64,000 bases of DNA from JAKEFM01 sp035695825. Lineage in GTDB: Bacteria > Planctomycetota > UBA1135 > JAKEFM01. The stretch lies in NCBI GenBank assembly GCA_035695825.1, contig DASRRH010000023.1, positions 1 through 64,000 of the forward strand, given 5' to 3'. The notes beneath the pieces were generated by a model. The model was not told where the DNA came from. It saw only the letters and a list, made by a program, of their open reading frames with translations, and did not search any database. A program made the translations under genes and the position numbers. This document shows, piece by piece, positions 1-7,025 of the stretch. Numbering within the stretch: the first letter of the stretch is position 1; every line of letters begins with the position of its first letter.

Positions 1-1
1 C

Positions 2-457
2 AACGCTGAGGGCCAGGCTGTCGGGCTGGTCGACTTCGATGCCTGCGAGGCCGACGGGCTGCCACTGACCGCCGTCTGGACCGTTCCCAGCGCCGTTGGC
101 TCGGGCACCTGGCCGGAATGGCTCGGCGCAGCCGCCCATGACTTCACGGTGGAGCTGGCGCCGTCTGGCGTGCGCCCGAAGATCACCGCCCTGATTTACA
201 AGGACAGTGGCCATCGTCGGGAGCGGGCCGCCGTAGAGCAGGCCATCGCCGCGGCCGTCGTGACGGCGCGCGAGCAAGCGGTGGCGGTCGCGGAGGATCC
301 GGAGCGCGCCGTGGCCGACCTGCGCGCCATCCTGGGCGGTCCCGGCCGTCCGCTGGCCCTCGATGCCGCCGGGCGCACCGCGCGCCGTCCTGAGCTGCCC
401 CAGCGGCCGCAGCTGCCGCTGGTAGGGCGGCAGCGGTCACACGAGTCGGGCGGCTGA
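2..457 (+). CDS. Unrecognised protein, 5' end cut by window edge
   Basis: An open frame runs from the first bases of the window to a TGA at 455-457, so the true start is outside. The visible 151 residues are acidic and Trp-containing at first (VWTVPSAV, TWPEWLGAAA), then an Ala/Arg-rich helical stretch and a Pro/Arg-rich tail. I do not recognise the family and see no catalytic motif. It is the leftmost gene of the putative integrated element and is transcribed towards the two small plus-strand genes that follow. Confidence 0.55.
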   Translation, partial: NAEGQAVGLVDFDACEADGLPLTAVWTVPSAVGSGTWPEWLGAAAHDFTVELAPSGVRPKITALIYKDSGHRRERAAVEQAIAAAVVTAREQAVAVAEDPERAVADLRAILGGPGRPLALDAAGRTARRPELPQRPQLPLVGRQRSHESGG

Positions 458-623
458 TTCATTCGGCGGGGCGGGCTCTTTCCCCCCGGAGCCCGTTCCG
501 CCGGCCTGGCGCGTGCTACGCTGCCCCTCGACCGGGCTTAGCGGTCTTTCTTCATGGTCGCCGTCCTGCTAAGCCCAGGCGGCGGCCATTCCGCTTCTTC
601 GGAGGCGGTTGGAGGGCTCGACC

Positions 624-1085
624 GTGGCGATCGGCTATCTAACGTCACCCCCAGCTCACGGCGCCTACGTCCGACAGGCCTACCTCCGTCTCAAGCCGAC
701 TGTGCGCGGCCAAGGAGAGGCGGGCGATCTGTCGCTCGATTGGACCACCTGGCATCGCGAGGCGAGCAGTCACGAGCCGGCCGGGTACGTTCTCGATGCC
801 TCAGTCTTCACCAGATGCGGACGGCGGATCGCCTACGACACCTCTGCTCGATCGCCATACGTTCAGGCCGTCGTGGCCGTCACTGAGGATCCGGGTGACG
901 ACCTGTGCGGGAGGTGCGAACGCCGGCCGGCGATCGACCGACGTTTCCGGCAGCTACTCGAGGAGGCCTACCAGGTTGCGAGGGCTGTGGCGGCCGCGCG
1001 CGGCGCGGAGGTCGATCAGGACGACGTCCGGCGGCTCGTTGCGCTCGAGGTGCTGCGCCGCGACGATCGCCTGCGGCAGCGTTGA
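624..1085 (+). CDS. Small Cys-containing protein of unknown function
   Basis: The product is 153 residues from the GTG at 624, which has GGAGGG at 611-616 as ribosome binding site; an in-frame TTG at 609 would add five residues and has no better site. The middle carries a TRCGRRI segment and, about 30 residues later, a CGRC segment, together a plausible zinc-binding set. The C-terminal half is a charged helix rich in Arg and Glu. Small proteins with this Cys layout are common on actinobacterial mobile elements, which fits the foreign context. No function can be assigned. Confidence 0.6.
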   Translation: MAIGYLTSPPAHGAYVRQAYLRLKPTVRGQGEAGDLSLDWTTWHREASSHEPAGYVLDASVFTRCGRRIAYDTSARSPYVQAVVAVTEDPGDDLCGRCERRPAIDRRFRQLLEEAYQVARAVAAARGAEVDQDDVRRLVALEVLRRDDRLRQR

Positions 1086-1163
1086 CTCCGACCCGGCCCG
1101 GTCATCCGCGGCCGGGTCGCCTCCGCCTCTACACTGGCCGGCACGTAGGGAGGAGGGATTCCA

Positions 1164-1622
1164 ATGGACCTCGAGAGGCTCGATAGCGATGGCGCGCGCC
1201 GACAAGCGTATGTGGAGGCTGCCCTGGCCGCCCTCGGCGTAAACCTCGCCGAGGCAACGATCATGAGGGCGTCACCCCAGGGGGAGGAGAAATGGGAGCT
1301 GTGGATCGCCACTGATCTTGGGCTGATCGTCGCGACTCACGACCCCGGCCGAGGCGAAATTGGCCCACACGCCTCGCTGAGAGTGTCGGAGGTGACGCCC
1401 TGGGACAGCGTCGGGCCGCTCACGGCCACGGCCACAACAACGCGCTGGGAGCGCAGTGGCATTGGGACGGAGCTGAAGGTCGCCTTTCACGGCCGCGATT
1501 TCACCATTGAGATCGGTCCTGGAGCGCGCGACGACTTTGGTCAGGCCGCCTTCTTCCAAGCGTGCCTGACTCGGCATGTAACCCAGCGCGGCGCGCTGGG
1601 CCGGGGGCTAACCGGGGGCTAA
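1164..1622 (+). CDS. Hypothetical protein of the element
   Basis: The product is 152 residues. The ATG is preceded by GGAGGAGG at 1149-1156 at good spacing. The sequence has an N-terminal helix (RRQAYVEAALAALGVNL) followed by alternating beta-type segments such as KWELWIATDLGLIVATHD and TELKVAFHGRDFTIEIG, suggesting a small alpha/beta or beta-barrel fold. No family recognised. It converges on the minus-strand gene at 1619-2740 and their stop codons overlap by four bases, a tight arrangement typical of compact mobile DNA. Confidence 0.6.
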   Translation: MDLERLDSDGARRQAYVEAALAALGVNLAEATIMRASPQGEEKWELWIATDLGLIVATHDPGRGEIGPHASLRVSEVTPWDSVGPLTATATTTRWERSGIGTELKVAFHGRDFTIEIGPGARDDFGQAAFFQACLTRHVTQRGALGRGLTGG

Positions 1623-2740
1623 TCGTCCCCGTCGTCAGCCGACGGGAAGCCGACCATCTCGACGATCCCGGTCCGCATCGCTGGGATGTCGCCGATGCCA
1701 TCGTCCTCGAGGAACCGCTGGCGCAGGACCTGTAGCTCCGCTGGAAACCCGCCCTCGTAGCGAGGATGCCGATAAACGACCGGATCCGCCCCGCCGAACA
1801 TTCCGACCTGGGCGAACGCGAGCACGGCGCAGTACTCGGCGACCCGCTGACGCGCGAGGGCGCCGTCGCGCCGGAAGCTGTAGCCCGCGACTCGATGGTC
1901 TAGGCCGAGGTGCATCACGGTATGCCCGAGAAGGGCCGTGTCGAACTGCTCGCGGTCTGGTCCGCCCCACGGCGCGTCGATCGCCAGCAGAACCCGCTCG
2001 CCGGGGAACGCCCGTGCCTGGTGTCGCTTGTCGCGGGCGGCCTGAGCGACGCGAACCTCCGAGTCATCGTTGTGCGCACCCATGGACGCCATCGCGATCG
2101 GGCTGTCATGCGGGTCTCCTGGCCAGAGCTCGAGCACGACTGGACCCCCGTCTGTCGTGCGCTCCAGGCGCAGACGTTTCTCGAAGGTCACGCCCGCTCC
2201 GTTGGGGAGCGACGCGAGAAGTGACTCGACGACGCGCCGGAACTCACGCCGCGAGTCGTGCAGGCCGACCTTGGGAAGCTCGCGCGGGATCACCCACCAT
2301 CCGGGCGGCATCGCGTCCTCGATGACCCCGATAAGGCGCTCGCGGCGCAACCGCTCAAGGTAGGCGGGCTGGTTGTAGACCGGCGACGTCGCCTCCACAA
2401 AGATCGTTTCCCCACTCGGGAAGGTCGCGCGCCAGTCGACGTTTCGGCCGCCAGCCCCGACCGGCTGGTATTCGACGTCGGCGCCGAGCACCTGGAGGAA
2501 GCGGCCGACCACGAGCTCGAAGAACACCCGGCCCCAGGGCGGGTCGTGGCGAAGTCGATGACATAGGGCGGCCGCAGCCTCAGCTGGTAGCTCGCCGAGC
2601 GATCGGTTCAGAAAGGCCCTGACGCGCACCGCCCGCGGTAGGGTGGAACGGTCGAGCCAGGAGGCCGGGTCGGCCTGCTCAGAGTAACGGCTGTAGTGCG
2701 GATGGGGGTTCGTCGGCTCGGGGAAGCACCGCTCACGCAC
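1619..2740 (-). CDS. Possible PD-(D/E)XK-like nuclease fold protein of the element
   Basis: The product is 373 residues. Around residues 80-120 it reads FFELVVGRFLQVLGADVEYQP, then a VDWRATFP segment and TIFVEATSP about ten residues later. This is the order of a restriction-endonuclease-like fold (helix, Asp strand, then a Glu strand with E-A-T in place of E-x-K). The rest has a Trp-rich segment (PPGWWVIP) and a long C-terminal alpha/beta part. The family resemblance is weak and no enzymatic role is shown. The start at 2740 is the first ATG of the frame. It could be a defence or DNA-processing gene of the element. Confidence 0.5.
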   Translation of the reverse strand: MRERCFPEPTNPHPHYSRYSEQADPASWLDRSTLPRAVRVRAFLNRSLGELPAEAAAALCHRLRHDPPWGRVFFELVVGRFLQVLGADVEYQPVGAGGRNVDWRATFPSGETIFVEATSPVYNQPAYLERLRRERLIGVIEDAMPPGWWVIPRELPKVGLHDSRREFRRVVESLLASLPNGAGVTFEKRLRLERTTDGGPVVLELWPGDPHDSPIAMASMGAHNDDSEVRVAQAARDKRHQARAFPGERVLLAIDAPWGGPDREQFDTALLGHTVMHLGLDHRVAGYSFRRDGALARQRVAEYCAVLAFAQVGMFGGADPVVYRHPRYEGGFPAELQVLRQRFLEDDGIGDIPAMRTGIVEMVGFPSADDGDD

Positions 2741-2803
2741 GTCAGGAGTCTAGGCCGCGTATATCGCTGGCAATCATTCCCGGCCGGGCCGCCCCGTCGC
2801 CTT

Positions 2804-2965
2804 TTAGCCCATCTGGCTGCGGGCCGTTGCAAGGGCCTCTGCGATCGCATCCTTCTTCACCGCGGCGAGGAGCCGGGCGAGCTCGTCGAGCTCCTTGTCG
2901 CCGAGCTTGGCCGCGAGGGCCGGATACCAGACCTTGAGGTGCGGGCCGCTGAGCGTGGTGGACAT
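2804..2965 (-). CDS. Small protein next to the attachment site (53 aa)
   Basis: The ATG at 2965 has a near-perfect ribosome binding site, AAGGAGG, seven bases upstream on the minus strand. The 53-residue product is one amphipathic, Lys/Ala-rich helical unit (ELDELARLLAAVKKDAIAEA). The frame can be read further upstream to about 3148, but that extension only translates the antisense of the tRNA fragment and should not be used. Its position, transcribed away from the tRNA remnant with TTGACCACC repeats directly upstream, is where excisionase-type genes sit, but the sequence itself does not identify it as one. Confidence 0.55.
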   Translation of the reverse strand: MSTTLSGPHLKVWYPALAAKLGDKELDELARLLAAVKKDAIAEALATARSQMG

Positions 2966-2983
2966 TTCGCTTGCCTCCTTGAG

Positions 2984-3031
2984 TTGACCACCCATTTGAC
3001 CACCTTCGCCGCGCGCAATGGTGGTCAAATG
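2984..3031. repeat. Three TTGACCACC sites, two direct and one inverted
   Basis: TTGACCACC occurs at 2984-2992 and 2996-3004 (12-base period), and its complement GGTGGTCAA occurs at 3020-3028. The second and third form an 11-base perfect inverted repeat, CATTTGACCAC at 2993-3003 against GTGGTCAAATG at 3021-3031, with a 17-base spacer. They lie between the 53-residue gene and the tRNA remnant, about 60 bases from the presumed crossover region. Arm-type binding sites for an integrase or excisionase, or an operator for the small gene, are the likely roles. Confidence 0.6.
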
Positions 3032-3090
3032 CGGACGTGGGCGGACACGGATTGAGCACGAATCGGCTACCCTGAGCACGGTCGGGCTGA

Positions 3091-3136
3091 AATGGGGTTC
3101 AAGAGGTCGCTGGTTCGAATCCAGTCGCCCCGACCA
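3091..3136 (+). tRNA. 3' half of a tRNA-Pro(GGG), attR-like remnant (not a full tRNA)
   Basis: From 3092 the sequence reads as an anticodon loop with T33 (3093), anticodon GGG (3094-3096) and G37 (3097). It continues with the 3' anticodon stem, a five-base variable loop, a T arm with TTCGAAT loop at 3114-3120, acceptor strand CGCCCCG at 3126-3132, discriminator A and encoded CCA at 3134-3136. G37 and the implied C1-G72 pair fit proline tRNA. Upstream there is no matching CGGGGCG acceptor strand, no D arm and no partner for the anticodon stem, so only the 3' half is present. Identity starting at the anticodon loop is the usual crossover point for tRNA-targeting integrases. Confidence 0.7.
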
Positions 3137-3148
3137 CTCGAACCCCAA

Positions 3149-3180
3149 GGCCGCGGGGGGATCTCCCCCCGCGGCCTTTC
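3149..3180 (+). terminator. Intrinsic terminator of the tRNA transcript
   Basis: A perfect 12-base-pair stem, 3149-3160 against 3165-3176, closes a four-base ATCT loop and is followed by TTTC. It lies 12 bases after the CCA end of the tRNA remnant, as expected for the original tRNA terminator on the chromosomal side. Read on the minus strand there is no T run, so it probably serves only the plus strand. Confidence 0.75.
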
Positions 3181-3199
3181 TCCTTCGCGAGCGGGCGGC

Positions 3200-3664
3200 C
3201 TAGACGAGGCTCACGCTCGAGCCGTCCGTCTGGATCGAGACGGTCGCGCCCCGTCCCCGCACGAAGCCGAGGAGCCGGAACCAGAAGTCGAGGTTCGTCG
3301 CCCCTCCGACGGGGAGCGAGAACCCGCCCGCCCGGCGCCCGCGCGGGGCGCCCACCGCCGCCGCCGGCGGCCGGCCCCGGCGCGCGCCGCGAACGCGGCG
3401 GACCGCCGCGCGGCCGGCTCCCCGGCGACCGCCCCTCCTGCCTCGGCCGCCCCCCGGGGAGGCGGAGCGGGACTTCAACCAATCCTCGAACGCCGCGCGA
3501 TCCAGGCGCATCTTCCCCTCGATCTTCCTCATCTTCACCGGGAGCTTGCCGGTGGAGTTCATCTTGTACAACGTGAAGTAGCTCAAGCCCGCCCGGTTCG
3601 CGGCTTCCTTGAAGGTGAGCCAAGCGCCGTTGGACGAGCCGCTCGCTTTCTTGGTCCTGGGCAT
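3200..3664 (-). CDS. AlpA/excisionase-type helix-turn-helix DNA-binding protein with basic tail
   Basis: The product is 154 residues from ATG 3664, with AGGAAG upstream as ribosome binding site. Residues 15-65 form a winged helix-turn-helix of the MerR/HTH_17 type (TFKEAANRAGLSYFTLYKM, then a GKMRLDRAAFEDWLKSR wing-helix). It is followed by an Arg/Gly-rich low-complexity basic tail and a short C-terminal domain ending in TVSIQTDGSSVSLV. The domain suggests a regulator or excisionase-like factor. It is the first gene on the chromosomal side of the tRNA remnant. Longer readings of this frame, out to about 5800, only run antisense to the membrane-fusion gene and are not credible. Confidence 0.65.
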   Translation of the reverse strand: MPRTKKASGSSNGAWLTFKEAANRAGLSYFTLYKMNSTGKLPVKMRKIEGKMRLDRAAFEDWLKSRSASPGGGRGRRGGRRGAGRAAVRRVRGARRGRPPAAAVGAPRGRRAGGFSLPVGGATNLDFWFRLLGFVRGRGATVSIQTDGSSVSLV

Positions 3665-3700
3665 CTCGTTCTTCCTGGTTTGGGGTCCGCCGATCCCGGA

Positions 3701-3768
3701 GACAACGCCTGGACCTGGCCGTTGTCCGGAGTGGATGGGCGGCCTCGATACACCAAGGCACCGCCCAT
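3701..3768. promoter_or_regulatory. Two adjacent hairpins upstream of the helix-turn-helix gene
   Basis: GACAACG at 3701-3707 pairs perfectly with CGTTGTC at 3720-3726. Directly beside it, 3735-3745 pairs with 3756-3768 over 11 base pairs with a two-base bulge around the loop CGATACACCA. They sit in the 285-base gap between the divergent genes at 3664 and 3950. They may be operators for the helix-turn-helix protein or a structured leader. The rest of the gap, 3769-3949, is GC-rich and featureless. Confidence 0.4.
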
Positions 3769-3949
3769 CGCAAGGGCATTCTTCCTCCAGATCCAAAGTG
3801 GACCCAACACGGGAAGCCGCTTTTCCAGGGACACCCCTCCCGGCGCCTCCCCCTCCCCTCCCCGCCGGCCCGCGACGGACGCGGAGGCCCCGCCGGGCTC
3901 CCGGCTGGCGCCCGCCCGCGGCGCCCGGTAGGTTCGGCCGGGAGCGCCC

Positions 3950-5116
3950 GTGCAGGCCGAACCGGAATCTCATCCGCGCCCGGTGCCCGCGGCGGACCTC
4001 GAGGGGCTCCGCATCCACCGGACCGAGGAGGCGGCCCCGCGCCAGCGCCTCCCCCTCGGCGCGATCCTCCTCGTCCTCCTCCTCGGCGCCGGGGCCGCGG
4101 CCGCTTGGGTCCTCCACTTCGGCCTCCCCGTCGTCGAGACGGCCCGGGCCTCCGTCGAGGTGCCCCAAGACGCCGGGGGGGTCGTGTTGGCCGCCACGGG
4201 CTACGTCGTCGCCCGGAAGACGGCGAACGTCGGCTCGCGCGTCGCCGGGAGGATCGAGGAGATCCGCTTCGAGGAGGGGACGGTCGTGCGGAAGGGGGAC
4301 GTCCTCGCGCGGCTCGAGTCGCGCGACGCCGCCGCCCGGCTCGCGCAGGCGAAGGCCGAGCTCGCCGACGCGGAGCGGGAGGCCCGCAGGCAGGAGAGCC
4401 TCGTCCAAGGGGGGGCGGCGGGCGAGCAGCAGCTCGACGCCGCGCGCACGCGACAGGACGTCGCGAAGGCCAAGCTCGAGGTCGCCGAGGCGGAGCTCGC
4501 CGACACGGTGGTCAAGGCCCCGTTCGACGGCGTCGTGATCCAGAAGCTCATGGAGGTCGGGGAGACGATCTCCTTCGGCGTGATCTCCGGACAGGTCTCC
4601 TCGGGCGTCCTGGCGGTCCTCGCCGACCGGACCGACCTCGAGGTCGACACGGACGTGAGCGAGGCGAACCTCGCCCGCGTGCGGGAGGAACAGCCCGCGG
4701 AGGTCGTCCTCGAGGCGGTTCCCGACGTCCGCTACCGCGCGCTCGTCCGCAAGATCATGCCGCGCGCCGTGCGCCGGACCTCGACGGTTCCCGTCCGCGT
4801 CCGGTTCCTCGAGCCGGACGCGCGGGTGCGGCCCGAGATGAGCGCGAAGGTGTTCTTCGGGTCGACGGCAGGGTCCGCCCGACCCTCCGCGACGCGGGTC
4901 TCCGTCCCCGCCGCCTCGGTCGTCGAGAAGGACGGAAGCGCCTTCGTCCACGTCGTGAACGGGGGCCGGGCCTACCGGAGGCCCGTCCGACGAGGCGAGC
5001 GCGAGGGAGGTCGCGTCGAGATCCTCGAGGGGCTCTCCGGGGGGGAAGAGGTCGTCACGGGAGGAGCCTCGGATCTCCCCGACGGCGCCCGCGTGCGGGT
5101 GGCCCCGCCGCGCTGA
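3950..5116 (+). CDS. Periplasmic adaptor (membrane-fusion) protein of an ABC exporter
   Basis: The product is 388 residues from GTG 3950 (GGGAG upstream). A single membrane anchor lies around residues 34-57 (LGAILLVLLLGAGAAAAWVL). It is followed by the biotinyl-lipoyl-like hairpin (GRIEEIRFEEGTVVRKGDVLARL), an alpha-helical coiled coil at about 125-190 and the second lipoyl half (VVKAPFDGVVIQKLMEVGE), then beta-barrel and membrane-proximal domains. This is the HlyD/MacA architecture. It heads an operon with an ABC ATPase and two FtsX-type permeases, so it probably bridges them to an outer-membrane channel. The substrate is unknown. Confidence 0.88.
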   Translation: MQAEPESHPRPVPAADLEGLRIHRTEEAAPRQRLPLGAILLVLLLGAGAAAAWVLHFGLPVVETARASVEVPQDAGGVVLAATGYVVARKTANVGSRVAGRIEEIRFEEGTVVRKGDVLARLESRDAAARLAQAKAELADAEREARRQESLVQGGAAGEQQLDAARTRQDVAKAKLEVAEAELADTVVKAPFDGVVIQKLMEVGETISFGVISGQVSSGVLAVLADRTDLEVDTDVSEANLARVREEQPAEVVLEAVPDVRYRALVRKIMPRAVRRTSTVPVRVRFLEPDARVRPEMSAKVFFGSTAGSARPSATRVSVPAASVVEKDGSAFVHVVNGGRAYRRPVRRGEREGGRVEILEGLSGGEEVVTGGASDLPDGARVRVAPPR

Positions 5117-5185
5117 AGTCCGCGCCCGTTCGCGGGGCCCGGCCCCTCCCGTTATCGTTCCCGGCCCTCTCGCCGGAGCCTCCCC

Positions 5186-5902
5186 TTGGGGTCCTCTCCC
5201 GTCGTCTCCCTCCGCCGCGTCACGAAGACGTTCCACCGCGACACGCTCGAGGTGCCGGTCCTCCGCGGCATCGACCTCGAGACCTCCGCCGGAGACTTCT
5301 TCGCCCTGATGGGCCCGTCCGGGTCGGGGAAGTCGACGGTCCTGAACCTCATCGCCGGGATCGACCGGCCGACCTCGGGCGAGGTCCGGGTCGCCGGATC
5401 GGACCTCGCCTCGATGTCGGAGACGGACCTCGCGAAGTTCCGCGCGCGCCACGTCGGGTTCATCTTCCAGATGTACAACCTGATCCCGGTCCTCACGGCG
5501 GAGGAGAACGTCGCGCTCCCCCTCCTCCTGACGCCCCTCTCGAGGAAGGAGCGGCGGGAGCACGTGGAGACCGCCCTCGGGATCGTCGGTCTCACCGACC
5601 GGGCGAAGCACTTCCCCCGCCAGCTCTCCGGCGGGCAGGAGCAGCGGGTCGCGATCGCGCGGGCGATCGTGACGGACCCGACCCTCCTCCTCGCGGACGA
5701 GCCGACGGGGGACCTCGACGCGGTCTCGGCGACGGAGATCCTCGAGCTCCTCCGCCGTCTGAACGCCGAGTTCGGGAAGACGATCCTCCTCGTGACCCAC
5801 GACCCGCGCGCGGCGGGATACGCCCGCACCCGGCGCTTCCTCGACAAGGGGGTCCTCGGGGAGATGCCCGCTTCCTTCGCGGCGACCGCCGCCGCCCGGT
5901 GA
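5186..5902 (+). CDS. ABC transporter ATP-binding protein (MacB/LolD class)
   Basis: The product is 238 residues from TTG 5186, with GGAG 7 bases upstream. Walker A GPSGSGKST is at residues 43-51, the signature is LSGGQEQRVAIARAI, Walker B with D-loop is LLLADEPTGDLD and the switch His is in VTHDPRA. Length and the short N-terminal strand fit the LolD/MacB-type family that drives FtsX permeases. Its stop overlaps the GTG of the next permease by four bases, so the two are translationally coupled. Confidence 0.92.
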   Translation: MGSSPVVSLRRVTKTFHRDTLEVPVLRGIDLETSAGDFFALMGPSGSGKSTVLNLIAGIDRPTSGEVRVAGSDLASMSETDLAKFRARHVGFIFQMYNLIPVLTAEENVALPLLLTPLSRKERREHVETALGIVGLTDRAKHFPRQLSGGQEQRVAIARAIVTDPTLLLADEPTGDLDAVSATEILELLRRLNAEFGKTILLVTHDPRAAGYARTRRFLDKGVLGEMPASFAATAAAR

Positions 5903-7023
5903 AGTACCTCCCGCTCGTCCTCCGGAACCTCTTCCGGAACAAGCGGAGGTCGGGGCTCACCGCCTTCGCCGTGGCGATCTCGGTCTTCCTCGTCGTCGTC
6001 CTGCGCACGGCGCTCCACCACCTCGAGACCCCCCCGTCCGAGCAGAGCCAGTTCCGGCTCGTCGCGCACCACGCCGCCTCCCTCCAGAACCCGCTTCCCG
6101 AGGGACACGTGGAAAAGGTTCGCGCGGTTCCCGGCGTCCTCCGGGCGACTCCCATGACCTGGTTCGGGGGCTACTGGAAGCGCTTCGAGAACTTCTTCGC
6201 GAACTTCGAGATCGACGCGTCGACCTGGTGGGACGTCTTCCCCGAGCAGAGGCTCCCCGAGGACCAGAAGCGGGGGTTCCTCGCCGACCCCCAGGGGTGC
6301 TTCGTCGGGAGGGCCCTCTCGGAGGAGTACGGCTGGAAGATCGGGGACCGGATCGTCCTCACGGGGACGCTCTATCCGCTGGACCCCGAGCTCAACGTCC
6401 AGGGGATCTACGAGGGGCCCGACTCGACCTGGCTCCTCTTCCATCGCAAGTACGCCGAGGAGTCGCTCGGACGACCGGGCCGCGTGGGAACGATCTGGTT
6501 CCTCGTCGCGGGCGCCGCCGACGTGGGCCCCGTGAGCGAGCGCGTCGACGCGCGCTTTCGAAACTCCGACGCCGAGACGAAGACCGAGACCGAGAAGTCC
6601 TTCCAGCTCTCCTTCGTCGAGATGATGGGGGACGTCCGGGCCATCGTCCGGTGGGTCGTCGGGTTCGTCGCGCTCACGATGCTCCTCGTCGCGGGGAACG
6701 CGATGGCGATGGCGGCGCGGGAGAGGCTCCAGGAGGCCGCCGTCCTCCGGGCGCTCGGCTTCCCCCCCGCCCGCGTCGCGACGCTCCTCCTCGCCGAGGC
6801 GATGCTCGTCGCGGGCCTCGGGGGGGCGATCGGCACCGCGCTGCCGGTCCTCCTCTTCTGGAACTTCACCCCGCAGCCGATCTGGTTCCCGACGTTCCGG
6901 GTCCCGACCGAGATCGGGCTGACCGGATTCGGCTTCGCCCTCGCGCTCGGACTCCTCGCCGGGGGCCTCCCCTCCTGGGGCCTGGTGCGCCGGCCGATCG
7001 CGCAGGCGCTGCGCCGGGCCTGA
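5899..7023 (+). CDS. FtsX/MacB-type ABC permease, first copy
   Basis: The product is 374 residues starting at GTG 5899, which overlaps the ATPase stop as GTGA. There is one N-terminal membrane helix (SGLTAFAVAISVFLVVVL), a periplasmic MacB-like domain of about 200 residues and three C-terminal helices separated by the conserved ERLQEAAVLRALGFPPARV cytoplasmic loop. That loop contacts the ATPase in this family. With the second permease it likely makes a heterodimer, as LolC/LolE do. Readings of this frame far upstream are antisense or shadow extensions. Confidence 0.87.
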   Translation: MKYLPLVLRNLFRNKRRSGLTAFAVAISVFLVVVLRTALHHLETPPSEQSQFRLVAHHAASLQNPLPEGHVEKVRAVPGVLRATPMTWFGGYWKRFENFFANFEIDASTWWDVFPEQRLPEDQKRGFLADPQGCFVGRALSEEYGWKIGDRIVLTGTLYPLDPELNVQGIYEGPDSTWLLFHRKYAEESLGRPGRVGTIWFLVAGAADVGPVSERVDARFRNSDAETKTETEKSFQLSFVEMMGDVRAIVRWVVGFVALTMLLVAGNAMAMAARERLQEAAVLRALGFPPARVATLLLAEAMLVAGLGGAIGTALPVLLFWNFTPQPIWFPTFRVPTEIGLTGFGFALALGLLAGGLPSWGLVRRPIAQALRRA

Positions 7024-7025
7024 TC

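Larger units (their letters stand above)
1..3136. mobile_element. Right end of a putative tRNA-integrated element (left end outside window)
   Basis: The segment ends at a 3' half of a tRNA-Pro(GGG) gene whose 5' half is missing, which is what a tyrosine-recombinase element leaves on its distal side after integrating into a tRNA gene. The tRNA fragment reads left to right, so the element lies to its left and the ancestral chromosome to its right. The genes inside are unrelated to the chromosomal operons that follow and use less extreme codon choice. No integrase is visible; it would have to lie beyond the left edge. A misassembly joining two contigs at the tRNA is the main alternative. Confidence 0.55.

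Noticed and set aside
2804..3148. Longer minus-strand protein beginning GFEWSGRLDSNQRPLEP
   Set aside because: The N-terminal part is the well-known false translation of a tRNA 3' end (antisense of the tRNA-Pro remnant). The real start is ATG 2965 with a ribosome binding site.
3200..5800. An 866-residue minus-strand frame
   Set aside because: Only the last 154 codons are coding; the rest is antisense to the membrane-fusion and ABC genes and rich in Arg/Gly/Glu-Val, typical of GC-rich shadows. Similar long shadows lie opposite most genes.
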